Of a stretch of DNA of 46,385 nt, positions 6,969-15,218 are shown one piece after another. The DNA is from an uncultured Bacteroides sp. (lineage in GTDB: Bacteria; Bacteroidota; Bacteroidia; Bacteroidales; Bacteroidaceae). The DNA is taken from NCBI RefSeq assembly GCF_902491285.1, contig NZ_CABUHK010000046.1, forward strand, positions 1 to 46,385. Direction: 5' to 3'. Each line of letters opens with the position of its first letter. Within the stretch, counting starts at the first letter, position 1. The notes beneath the pieces are model-generated. The model was not told the DNA's origin, searched no databases, and saw only the letters and a list, made by a program, of their open reading frames with translations. The position numbers were made by a program, and so were the translations under genes.

Positions 6969-9368
6969 TTAGTCTGTTATCGGTTTGATTACATTTTCAG
7001 GAATAGTGAGTTGTATCTTCTTTTGATTTCTGAAAAGAAGGATTTGAATAGGCTTGTCAGTGCCTGCTTGCCGGATGGCGACTTTCAGTTGGGCAAGGTT
7101 GTTGATTTCTTGCCGGTTGAATCCGAGGATAACGTCGTTTGCATAAACGTAATCTCTTAAAGGATTGCCCATTACGCGGACGGAAATGACGTATACTCCT
7201 CGTTCAGAATCCATTCCTGTGGCGGAACGTTCTCCTAGTGTCTCTAGGTTTTTGAGGGATAGTCCTGACCATTCAAATATGGCCGATGCTTCTGTCTTTC
7301 CTTGCAGGACAGAAGGATAAGGAAATGACGGACGTTGTGTCAGTGCTTGTAGTTGGGGTGAAATAACTCCGAATCTGTCCATTTCGAAATTTCGGAACCC
7401 GCACAATGAACTAATTTGAGCTATTTGGTCGATTTTGAAATTTCCTTTGGCGGGATTATGAAACGTGATGGGGCAGACTATAGAATGCTTGTCCGTGCCG
7501 TTCTTTCGGGCGGTTGTGTAAGCTATGCTGTCGGTGAACAGATTATAGTCGATTTCCGTTCCCCAATGGGAGATACCAATTGGACGGTATGGCTCCATGA
7601 CAATGTTGCGTACGAAAACGTCACCGCTGTTCTTGAACCAAACGTGGGGATGAAAGGTGCAGTTTATCATAATATTATTCTCAACTGTGCGGTGAAATCC
7701 CTCCCGTAACTTTATACCACCGTTTAAACATAGATTATTGTAAATATGGTAGTTACTTGAACCGTCATCGAGGTCGATGTCCCAACCACGGTCACATCTG
7801 AAACGGTTGTTGCGGATGATGGTGGCAGAGGCGGCGTCGGCGAGAACCAGTTCAGGATTGTTTGTTACCAGTTGACTCATTTCGCGGTAGGATGATCGCC
7901 AGAAACGGTCACGTCCCCACGAATTGAATGCTCCGTGGTCGCCCGTCTCCATCACAGTGTCGAACACGTCATTGTATTCTATAATGTGTCCGCCCCATGT
8001 CCCCTCACTGATATTTATACCGGCGCGCGGAGTGTGGTAAATACTGTTGTGACTGACGGTAATGCAGTGGCACATTGAAAGTTCGATTCCGGCGGTTTGC
8101 TTCTCGAAAAGTCCGATGTGGTGAATCAAGTTGTCATACGCCATGCAGTTGGTAGGGAAGTCGTTGTTCAGAGCACCGGGGATGGAGTCTAGTTCGGAGA
8201 TTGGAACCGCTTTGCTATACTCGAAACTTGGCGAACGAACTGCTGACGGATTGCCAACAAAGCAAATGGCACTGGCGCCAATCTCTGAGAAATGGCAACC
8301 CGATACGGACGAATTTTGGTTGTAGTTGGAGAACATGAGTGCATTCCCTCCTACATGATGGATATGGCAGTTCTTGATTATGCAATTCTCGGTGCCTTCT
8401 AACAGAAGGGCAGCCCCGCGATATATTCGCCAGTCTGAGCGAAGGAGAGGTTCGTACTGCTCCATAAAAGTGCGCACTGTTTGGGTGAGCTCTATATCTT
8501 GAATAATGATGTTGCGGACAGGTGATGATGAATTGCCTCGAAATTCAATCAGATGTTTTAATTGTGGTGTCTCGAATATGGCTTTGTTGATATCTTCACC
8601 GCAGACTGGATAGTAATAGAGCATGGATTCTTGTGGCGAATAGTACCATTCTCTTGGAGCATCCAGTTCCTCAAAAATGTTTTCCACCATTTGGTTTTGT
8701 GGATGTAGTCCGGATTGGCGATTGTTCTGCCATCCTCCTTCCAACTTTAGTTTGCCGGTTGGTTGCTCTATTCCGGTGATTCGGAAATGAAAATCACCCC
8801 AGTCATGCGAATGCATTGCATGTAAATACCCTCCAGCAGGATTTTTCCATTTTTTGGTTCGCTGCGGAGAGGTAGCATCTGCTGAAGTGCCGTTGAAACG
8901 TATGGCTGTAGATTCGAAATTCGGAAAGCGTGCCATAGGGCGGATATTACCGTTCACCAGCAGCATGTCCATGATGAAGGGGTGGGGTAGAGTAGCTTTC
9001 ATAATACCGTTTGTATGAGGCTGCCAGTCTAGTTTTTGCTGGATGCCGCTACTGAGGATTACTTTTTCGTCGGGGTAAGCGCGAAGGATGAGTTGTTTTC
9101 GGACTCCGCCATCTGCTGGAGTGAAAACCAAAGGGTGAGTCAGAATATATTTGCCTTCTCGCAAATAGACGGTCACTGTCCCTTTCTTGTTACAGCGCGC
9201 TTTTTCCAGTGCTTTCGTGATGCTTTTGAAGGGTGAACGTATACTGCCATCTCCAGAATCTTTTCCATTAACGGATACAAAATAGTTCGTTTGTGAAAGC
9301 AATGTTGCATATGGATTGCCGAAGCAGAACAGAATGATGAGACAGAAGCGATGAATCATTTTAGACAT
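6969..9368 (-). CDS. Secreted right-handed beta-helix protein with C-terminal PDZ domain
   Basis: A 799-residue exported protein. Residues 1-25 form a signal peptide with no lipobox. The N-terminal part (YFVSVNGKDSGDGS..SPFKSITKALEKA) is the classic opening of parallel beta-helix carbohydrate-active proteins. Parallel-strand repeats run through the middle (CIIKNCHIHHVGGNAL, SVSGCHFSEIGASAIC, ITVSHNSIYHTPRAGINI). The C-terminal 85 or so residues, with YANDVILGFNRQEINN and KPIQILLFRN, look like a PDZ domain. The general layout recalls GH141-type proteins, which include a pectin fucosidase and a xylanase, but I cannot assign the family with certainty. It is last in the PUL's - strand block, downstream of a strong terminator, so it may be read at a lower level or from its own unseen promoter. 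Confidence 0.85.
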   Translation of the reverse strand: MSKMIHRFCLIILFCFGNPYATLLSQTNYFVSVNGKDSGDGSIRSPFKSITKALEKARCNKKGTVTVYLREGKYILTHPLVFTPADGGVRKQLILRAYPDEKVILSSGIQQKLDWQPHTNGIMKATLPHPFIMDMLLVNGNIRPMARFPNFESTAIRFNGTSADATSPQRTKKWKNPAGGYLHAMHSHDWGDFHFRITGIEQPTGKLKLEGGWQNNRQSGLHPQNQMVENIFEELDAPREWYYSPQESMLYYYPVCGEDINKAIFETPQLKHLIEFRGNSSSPVRNIIIQDIELTQTVRTFMEQYEPLLRSDWRIYRGAALLLEGTENCIIKNCHIHHVGGNALMFSNYNQNSSVSGCHFSEIGASAICFVGNPSAVRSPSFEYSKAVPISELDSIPGALNNDFPTNCMAYDNLIHHIGLFEKQTAGIELSMCHCITVSHNSIYHTPRAGINISEGTWGGHIIEYNDVFDTVMETGDHGAFNSWGRDRFWRSSYREMSQLVTNNPELVLADAASATIIRNNRFRCDRGWDIDLDDGSSNYHIYNNLCLNGGIKLREGFHRTVENNIMINCTFHPHVWFKNSGDVFVRNIVMEPYRPIGISHWGTEIDYNLFTDSIAYTTARKNGTDKHSIVCPITFHNPAKGNFKIDQIAQISSLCGFRNFEMDRFGVISPQLQALTQRPSFPYPSVLQGKTEASAIFEWSGLSLKNLETLGERSATGMDSERGVYVISVRVMGNPLRDYVYANDVILGFNRQEINNLAQLKVAIRQAGTDKPIQILLFRNQKKIQLTIPENVIKPITD

Positions 9369-9403
9369 GGTGCAATAAGTATGTATATCAGTACTGAATA
9401 AAA

Positions 9404-9473
9404 TTAGGCACGAATTACATGTTTTTACGGTTCTGATTGATAAAACCGTGTGTCACGTGTAATCCGTGCCTAA
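9404..9473 (-). terminator. Rho-independent terminator after the surface lipoprotein gene
   Basis: TTAGGCACG (9404-9412) pairs perfectly with CGTGCCTAA (9465-9473). The stem continues with ATTACA (9414-9419) and TGTAAT (9458-9463), and an inner hairpin ACGGTT (9427-9432)/AACCGT (9444-9449) caps it. Reading the - strand, the last arm is followed by TAATTTTATT. It closes the SusCD-M60-lipoprotein unit. Confidence 0.75.
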
Positions 9474-9532
9474 GTATACAAAAAAGATTTAAAAGATGTC
9501 CCTTTTCTTTTTAGGTCAGAAGAATCATAGTT

Positions 9533-10687
9533 TTATTTCTTACCTACGTTGAATTCTCCTATTTGCATGGAACTGCCAGATGTCGAACCGCCTGCGATGT
9601 CACTCCATTTCACCAGTTTTACTTTGATATACCTGTATGTGGATTCCGGGATTTCTATTTTTATTTCATCTGTATTGTTGGCATGAGGAATATCAATATT
9701 CGACTGTATTTCCGTAAAGTCCTTACCATTGTTGCTTCCTTCGATAGAAATGCCCCATACTCTCAGATAATCGTAACTGTTGCCGGCTCTGTGTGCCCAA
9801 GTGAAATAATTGAAGCTTTGCTCTATTCCCATGTCAACCACAAAATATAACTGATGGTCTGCAGGTGTAGTGGAACCACTGTATGATTTGCCGGGTTTTA
9901 CCAATGACAAGAAAGTGCTAGCATCTCCATCGAACATATCTTCAGGTTTGCCTGTTGAGCCATCCACTACATATCCGTTTCCGTTGCTGTATTTAATAGA
10001 TGTTTCCACGCTCCATCCGTCGCGTATGAAAGGTTCTGTTCCGCTACCGATGATTTTCAGGTCTGCCGTTACTCCGCTACCGTCCGTAGCTGCTACTTTG
10101 ATAGTAGCTGTTCCTTCCTTTTCTATTTTCAATATACCGTTTTCTATGGAAACAATGTCTTTGTCACCTTCTACTGTATAGTTCAGTGTTTTGTTTCCTG
10201 CGTTTGCAGGCATTACTTCAATCAATGATGTGAGGTTGAATACTTGCCCTAGTCCGATAGTTTGGTTATGCAAAGAAGCCGGTAGTCTGATTTCGCTTAC
10301 CTTAGCGGCAGGAGCGGCTGCTTGTGTGACGGGGAGTTCCAAACGGTGTGCTCCGTCATAAATCAGCGTAACAATGCTGTTTCTTTCTTGAGTGACGGTT
10401 GATTCTGTGATTCTCAGATTAACGGTGGTGTTCTCAATGGAAGCACGAATCCAGTTGGATTCGCTGATGATGTAGACACGCTCGGGATTAATTTCTGCCG
10501 AAACAGTAAAGTCACGAGTCAATAAACCGCCTTCATAGCCGATGGTGAAGCCTTCGTTGGGAATATTAATCCAATTGTCCGGCACAATTGTCGTATCGTC
10601 ATCATTACTGCAGGAAGATAGGAATGTACACAAGATGCACATGAGAAAAAATACATTGTTTTGTATAAAGTTTCTTATATGTTTCAT
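9533..10687 (-). CDS. Surface glycan-binding lipoprotein (BACON, Ig-like, discoidin)
   Basis: A 384-residue predicted outer-surface lipoprotein. The lipobox TFLSSC puts the lipidated cysteine at C26, followed by SNDDD, an acidic stretch like the Bacteroides surface-export signal. Next come a BACON domain (about 36-125; NWINI, SNWIRASIENTTVNLRI), a bacterial Ig-like Big_2 domain (about 130-215) and an F5/8 type C (discoidin) carbohydrate-binding domain (about 220-384). No catalytic domain is seen. Its place behind SusD and the M60 peptidase matches the SusE/F-like surface glycan-binding proteins of PULs. The N-terminal module is closely similar in layout to that of the neighbouring M60 protein, so the two may bind the same ligand. 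Confidence 0.88.
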   Translation of the reverse strand: MKHIRNFIQNNVFFLMCILCTFLSSCSNDDDTTIVPDNWINIPNEGFTIGYEGGLLTRDFTVSAEINPERVYIISESNWIRASIENTTVNLRITESTVTQERNSIVTLIYDGAHRLELPVTQAAAPAAKVSEIRLPASLHNQTIGLGQVFNLTSLIEVMPANAGNKTLNYTVEGDKDIVSIENGILKIEKEGTATIKVAATDGSGVTADLKIIGSGTEPFIRDGWSVETSIKYSNGNGYVVDGSTGKPEDMFDGDASTFLSLVKPGKSYSGSTTPADHQLYFVVDMGIEQSFNYFTWAHRAGNSYDYLRVWGISIEGSNNGKDFTEIQSNIDIPHANNTDEIKIEIPESTYRYIKVKLVKWSDIAGGSTSGSSMQIGEFNVGKK

Positions 10688-10720
10688 AACAGTTCTATTT
10701 AAATTGTATACGTATTTCGC

Positions 10721-13126
10721 TTAATAGTTGTTTAAGTTGTTTTCTGTAATCAGGTGCAAGTTCGCGGGAGCCGGTTCGTATCCTTTCCCATTAATTTCCG
10801 CTTTCAATGCATCAATTTGCTTTTGGGTGATAGTGAACTTTTTGTTTCCGTAGTCATTCAGCTCGGTATCTACGGGAGTCAGGAATCCCCATTTCTCGAA
10901 AAAATCTAGCAGGTTTATTTTGGAAATGGCACATGCCTGCCGGACGAAGTCAAGTTGGTTAAGCCCCTGGTTTTCACCTTTGTCACTCGGACTTTCGTGT
11001 GTGCGGAAGTATTCGTAGAGGTCATAATAGAAGTCGGATTCGTAACGCACGTTATGCATATAGAGCTTAAGTTGCCAAAAGGGTACAAGTTGTGTTTCTC
11101 TGACTATGTCCGCTACTCCCGGCAGGCTGTGTGCACGTTTGCCGTCGACAATGAATGCGATGGCTGCTTCATAGATATTTTCGAATGAACCACTGATGGC
11201 TTGTCCGTTTTCATCTTTGGGGGTGCAAGAGTCTACAAGTAGTTTGCATGGTTTGCCGAAGGAGGTCTGTACATAGAGCGAGTGGATGTTGTTAGTCACT
11301 TCGGTGGTTCCCGACCATTTGATGCCAGGACGTGTTTGGTTGCAGTGTCCCACTTCATGTGCAGGTCCCCAACAACGGTCGGCAAAGCGGTCGGGGTTGC
11401 AGAATGGTTCTGCATAGTAGTCGCTGGCGTTGTACACAGTGCGATAGTCGGTAGCATTCGGACTTTTTGTTTTGTAGTCAATGCAGAAATGCATACGGTT
11501 GTTAAACATCCGGTTGTATTTGACAAGCCCCATGAATTCCTCTTCCAAATAAACCAGCCGATCGCAGTTTTCGATAGTTCGGGTGATTTCTGTATTGTAT
11601 TTCTTGAAATCGGATACTCTCCAGGTGATGTGCGAGTATTTGCCCAATACGTCAATGTCTTGATATGTGGCGTTATCGCGAATCGTTGCCCAATCACTTT
11701 CCTTGTGTTTGGCGATGTCGAAATAACCGTTCACCCTAGCCATGGCAAAATGTATCTGTACAGTTTTTTCTTCCACCAGTTTGCGGACAGTCTCGTCGGC
11801 TTCGTCGAGCGTGAGGGGAATAGCATCGTTTACATGGTTTAGCACGTAGATCAGACCTCCTACTTCGGCAGTGATTTCATTGTATCCCTCTTCTAAGTCG
11901 TACGTTTTGAAGTTATTGTATCCTCCATTCAAATCTTGGATAATGAGGGAAATCTTTCCTCCTTTGTAGATTTTTCCGACCATGATAGCTAGCTTCTCTC
12001 CGCTTTTGGCATAGATGCCAGTGGGATTGTCGCGGAGACTGTATTTCCCGGTCTTGTTTGCTGCTGCCATTATCGACGGGTGCTGATAGGGGCGGTAGTT
12101 TGCCAAGCGGTAGGATGAATTGTAGTCTCCGTTCAGCAACGCAAGTCCCAGTTCTTTCAGGTATTGGTTGGGAATCTGCTTGATTTGTTTTTCCGTTACG
12201 CCTGATTTTAGTTGCGTACACATTGCGTCTGCAAATATTGAATATGGATCAAACTTATGCGTACTGGCTTCGAAGAATTCCATTTCCGCACAACTTACCC
12301 TGTCTTCGTAGGCCTTGTTGATGACAAAGCGTACTTTCTTTACATTGGCTATACCGTTGGGTAGTCTCATGGTAAAGGGAGTATGTACTCCGTTGCCCCT
12401 TTCGTAGTTACCTACTTCGGTAAACTCATCCGGACGGTCTGAAGTTGATACTTCTACCGAGAATTTGTCGAATGAGCCCCATTTGTTACCCGAGTCTGTG
12501 CGAGGAGTATATACAATACTGTTCAGCGTGCTGCCTTCTTCCAGTTCGTATGTGATGTAGAAAGGGTAGGATACAGCTCCGAATTTGGAGTTGAAATAAG
12601 TTTTCTTGTTTCCATCCCATGTCATGTTCAGTGTCAACGGATTTCCGTCGCTGTCCTTAGATGTTGCCTCTTCCGATGTGGCTTCTCCCCTCACTACTTT
12701 GATTGGTTTGTCGGCAGAGGCAGGAGCAGCATCCTGCGTCACATTAATTGTACATTTCTGTGTGCCATAGGCGAGTGTCAGCGTTGTAGAGCGCTTTTGT
12801 TCCCGGTATGAATATTCTGCCAGTAGGATAAGCCTGGAGTTTTCGAAGGTGGCGGTGAGCCATTCGTTTCCGTCGTTGCTGAAAGAACAAGACACTAGTG
12901 AGAGGTCTATCTCTTTGTCAAGTGTGAAGCTGCGTTTTTCTGTGCCACCTTCGTAGGTGAAGTTGACTGCTTCTGTCGAGATATTAATCCAGTTGGCGGG
13001 CAAAAAAATCTCGTCATCCTTTTCGTTGCTACTGCATCCGGCGAGAGAGAAAGAATACAAGACAGATAGCAGGAACAGGACGGCAGAGGCAAAGCAGTGT
13101 TTCTTATGTCTTTTTATATATTTCAT
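10721..13126 (-). CDS. M60-family (enhancin-like) metallopeptidase lipoprotein
   Basis: An 801-residue surface lipoprotein predicted to cleave O-glycosylated proteins. The lipobox FSLAGC gives C31, followed by the acidic export signal SSNEKDDE. A BACON domain (about 40-130) and an F5/8 type C-like domain (about 135-290) precede the peptidase. The zinc motif HEVGH is at 590-594 (ligands His590 and His594, catalytic Glu591), and the third ligand is probably Glu609 in GTTEV, the gluzincin arrangement of M60. Members of this family such as IMPa, BT4244 and SslE act on mucin-like glycoproteins. It stands 86 bases after SusD behind a strong hairpin, and 33 bases before the surface lipoprotein gene. 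Its presence says the PUL target is probably a glycoprotein rather than a free polysaccharide. Confidence 0.9.
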   Translation of the reverse strand: MKYIKRHKKHCFASAVLFLLSVLYSFSLAGCSSNEKDDEIFLPANWINISTEAVNFTYEGGTEKRSFTLDKEIDLSLVSCSFSNDGNEWLTATFENSRLILLAEYSYREQKRSTTLTLAYGTQKCTINVTQDAAPASADKPIKVVRGEATSEEATSKDSDGNPLTLNMTWDGNKKTYFNSKFGAVSYPFYITYELEEGSTLNSIVYTPRTDSGNKWGSFDKFSVEVSTSDRPDEFTEVGNYERGNGVHTPFTMRLPNGIANVKKVRFVINKAYEDRVSCAEMEFFEASTHKFDPYSIFADAMCTQLKSGVTEKQIKQIPNQYLKELGLALLNGDYNSSYRLANYRPYQHPSIMAAANKTGKYSLRDNPTGIYAKSGEKLAIMVGKIYKGGKISLIIQDLNGGYNNFKTYDLEEGYNEITAEVGGLIYVLNHVNDAIPLTLDEADETVRKLVEEKTVQIHFAMARVNGYFDIAKHKESDWATIRDNATYQDIDVLGKYSHITWRVSDFKKYNTEITRTIENCDRLVYLEEEFMGLVKYNRMFNNRMHFCIDYKTKSPNATDYRTVYNASDYYAEPFCNPDRFADRCWGPAHEVGHCNQTRPGIKWSGTTEVTNNIHSLYVQTSFGKPCKLLVDSCTPKDENGQAISGSFENIYEAAIAFIVDGKRAHSLPGVADIVRETQLVPFWQLKLYMHNVRYESDFYYDLYEYFRTHESPSDKGENQGLNQLDFVRQACAISKINLLDFFEKWGFLTPVDTELNDYGNKKFTITQKQIDALKAEINGKGYEPAPANLHLITENNLNNY

Positions 13127-13161
13127 AGTAATTCATTTGATTTAATTGCTCGTTGCAAGTA

Positions 13162-13190
13162 AAAGCAAAGGGGAAATGCCCCCTTGCTTT
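13162..13190 (-). terminator. Strong intercistronic hairpin between SusD and M60 genes
   Basis: AAAGCAA (13162-13168) pairs with TTGCTTT (13184-13190) and GGGG (13170-13173) with CCCC (13179-13182), around a 5-base loop. On the - strand it follows the SusD stop and is followed by TTTTAC. It probably lowers read-through or protects the susCD transcript, so that the peptidase is made at a lower level. Confidence 0.65.
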
Positions 13191-13212
13191 CAATTTCTCA
13201 AAACAATCAATT

Positions 13213-15198
13213 TTACCATAATGGATTTTGTACGAAGAATTTACTCTTCTGTACTTCATTGTATGGTACCGGATATAACAACATAGCACGGTTCCATGCT
13301 CTGGTTTCGATATTCACCCGATTGTAGAACGAACCGGCACCTATGCGGTTTGCCTTAGGCGATTGCATGTCCATGCCTGTACGGAACAATTGCTGGTCGC
13401 GTTTGTTGTTGGCATCGTCTGCTGTCATCCAACGGCGTATGTCGAAGTAACGTTGTCCTTCGCAGAATAACTCTACCTGGCGTTCTCTTTGTATTGCCCA
13501 GCGTTGTTTTTCCTGGTCGCCGATAATGTTCTTTTTACCTTCATTTGCAAGTTCTTGATAGCCGGGGATACCAGCTCTTTTGCGAACCTTGTCGAGGTAA
13601 GTGATAATTTTCGTATCGCTTGGATCGATTTCGTTGCAAACTTCGGCATAATACAGATAGAAATCGGCAAGACGGAGTAAAATAGACGGGCGAGACCATT
13701 GCTTTACTACAGCAGGTCTGTTTTTACCCGAATCAGCCGCACGGGTGTAATACTGCAAACTGCGGTATTTGAATTTGTAGAGCATGTATCCAGTATATGG
13801 ATTTTCCGCTTTCGAACGGTCGTTGCCTTCTCCTTTGGCAAATCCTACTGTATAGCTGGCTTTGTTTTGCGGCTGAACATGCCAACTTTTGCCTTCATAA
13901 GTGACTGCTGCATAGAAACGAGGTTCTCTGTTGTGATACATGTTGTAGATGTCTTTGTCGGTGCGTTGGTCTTCATTACATACGTTTTTCCAGTCGCCGA
14001 ATCCATCTTCCTTGTATCCACTGCCTTGGTCGTCTATTTCAAGCCCGTTGTCCATAAAGAAGGCATCTACACTTTCCTGGAATACTCCCACGTTGCCGAA
14101 TGAGTTGCTTGAATACAAATCTCGAGGATTGGTACGTGGTTCCATGTTTGTAGTGACACTGTAATAATGATTGTATGGTCCTGCCCAAATGATTTCATCC
14201 GTATAATACTGGTAAAGTTCATAAACGGACAAGTTGGCATCACCTGTTTTCGATTCGTACAATGCATATCCTTTTTCTTCAGCGAAGTTCAGGAAATCTT
14301 CCAGTCTTCTCTTGGCAATTTTCCATTTTTCCGGGTCATAGTCGGGGAATAAACGTTCACCATCATGGTTTGTCAAGTTCAGTGCTTCCGTATATTTTCC
14401 GTTAAACAAAGGAGAAGCTGCATACACCCACAATTTTGCTCTCAGTGCCAGTGCGGTGGCTTTTGTTGGCCGTACCATTTCTGCTAGATTGTATTTGTCG
14501 TTGTTGTGGTCTGTGTGGTCTGTCGGAGTCGCGTTGAATGTTGTTTCGGGCAGATAGCCGGAATTAATTACTTCTTCCAGTAGTTGATCGATATGGTTCA
14601 CCAGTTTGTCTATCGGAGCACGTGCATAGTCTATCTGGTTCTGGTCTTCCGGATCGGCAATTTCCGTAATGATAGGCACTGGACCGTACAATTCGAACAA
14701 AGAGAAATAACTGTATGCAATCAGAAATTTGGCTTCCGCTTTCATTCTGTTCACATCTTCTTCTGAGAGATAATCAACGCCGCTACTTACATTCGGGTCA
14801 CCCAATGGTTTGGCGTTTTCCAAGAATATCATAGCTTGGCGAATGTAAATGTAGCATCTCCACCAGCGATGGAATGGTGCCGAGTTGGACGTAAACCCAT
14901 TGGGTAATGCTGTATATGCAGAGCCCTGACGTGCAGTGATTTCACCGGCTAGTAAGTTCCAACCACCCGTGAAAGCACCAGTACTGGAGTTGACTCCCAA
15001 TCCCATTTCAGAATAATCGGAGATGACGTTGAAGGTGTTCTTATGCCATCTTTCCATATAACCTTTATTATTGAATACAGCTTCTTTATCGATTACGTCT
15101 GCTAGTTCTTTTGATACATCCAAATAGTCCGAACATGAAGAAAAACAGCTTATTAAACCGCAGCCAATTAGTGAATATAGTATATTTTTAATTTTCAT
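13213..15198 (-). CDS. SusD/RagB-family nutrient-binding outer-membrane lipoprotein
   Basis: A 661-residue lipoprotein that caps the SusC transporter and captures glycan at the cell surface. The lipobox SCFSSC places the lipidated cysteine at C22, followed by SDYLDVSKE, the usual SusD start. The N-terminal helical (TPR-like) part includes WWRCYIYIRQAMIFLENA and AEAKFLIAYSYFSLFELYGPVPI. The C-terminal SusD domain has RPSILLRLADFYLYYAEVCNEI and IQRERQVELFCEGQRYFDIRRW, both hallmark segments. It starts 20 bases after the SusC stop, so the two are translated from one message. The length is at the upper end of the family's usual range. Confidence 0.97.
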   Translation of the reverse strand: MKIKNILYSLIGCGLISCFSSCSDYLDVSKELADVIDKEAVFNNKGYMERWHKNTFNVISDYSEMGLGVNSSTGAFTGGWNLLAGEITARQGSAYTALPNGFTSNSAPFHRWWRCYIYIRQAMIFLENAKPLGDPNVSSGVDYLSEEDVNRMKAEAKFLIAYSYFSLFELYGPVPIITEIADPEDQNQIDYARAPIDKLVNHIDQLLEEVINSGYLPETTFNATPTDHTDHNNDKYNLAEMVRPTKATALALRAKLWVYAASPLFNGKYTEALNLTNHDGERLFPDYDPEKWKIAKRRLEDFLNFAEEKGYALYESKTGDANLSVYELYQYYTDEIIWAGPYNHYYSVTTNMEPRTNPRDLYSSNSFGNVGVFQESVDAFFMDNGLEIDDQGSGYKEDGFGDWKNVCNEDQRTDKDIYNMYHNREPRFYAAVTYEGKSWHVQPQNKASYTVGFAKGEGNDRSKAENPYTGYMLYKFKYRSLQYYTRAADSGKNRPAVVKQWSRPSILLRLADFYLYYAEVCNEIDPSDTKIITYLDKVRKRAGIPGYQELANEGKKNIIGDQEKQRWAIQRERQVELFCEGQRYFDIRRWMTADDANNKRDQQLFRTGMDMQSPKANRIGAGSFYNRVNIETRAWNRAMLLYPVPYNEVQKSKFFVQNPLW

Positions 15199-15218
15199 AA
15201 TTCTATCTTTGATTTTAA

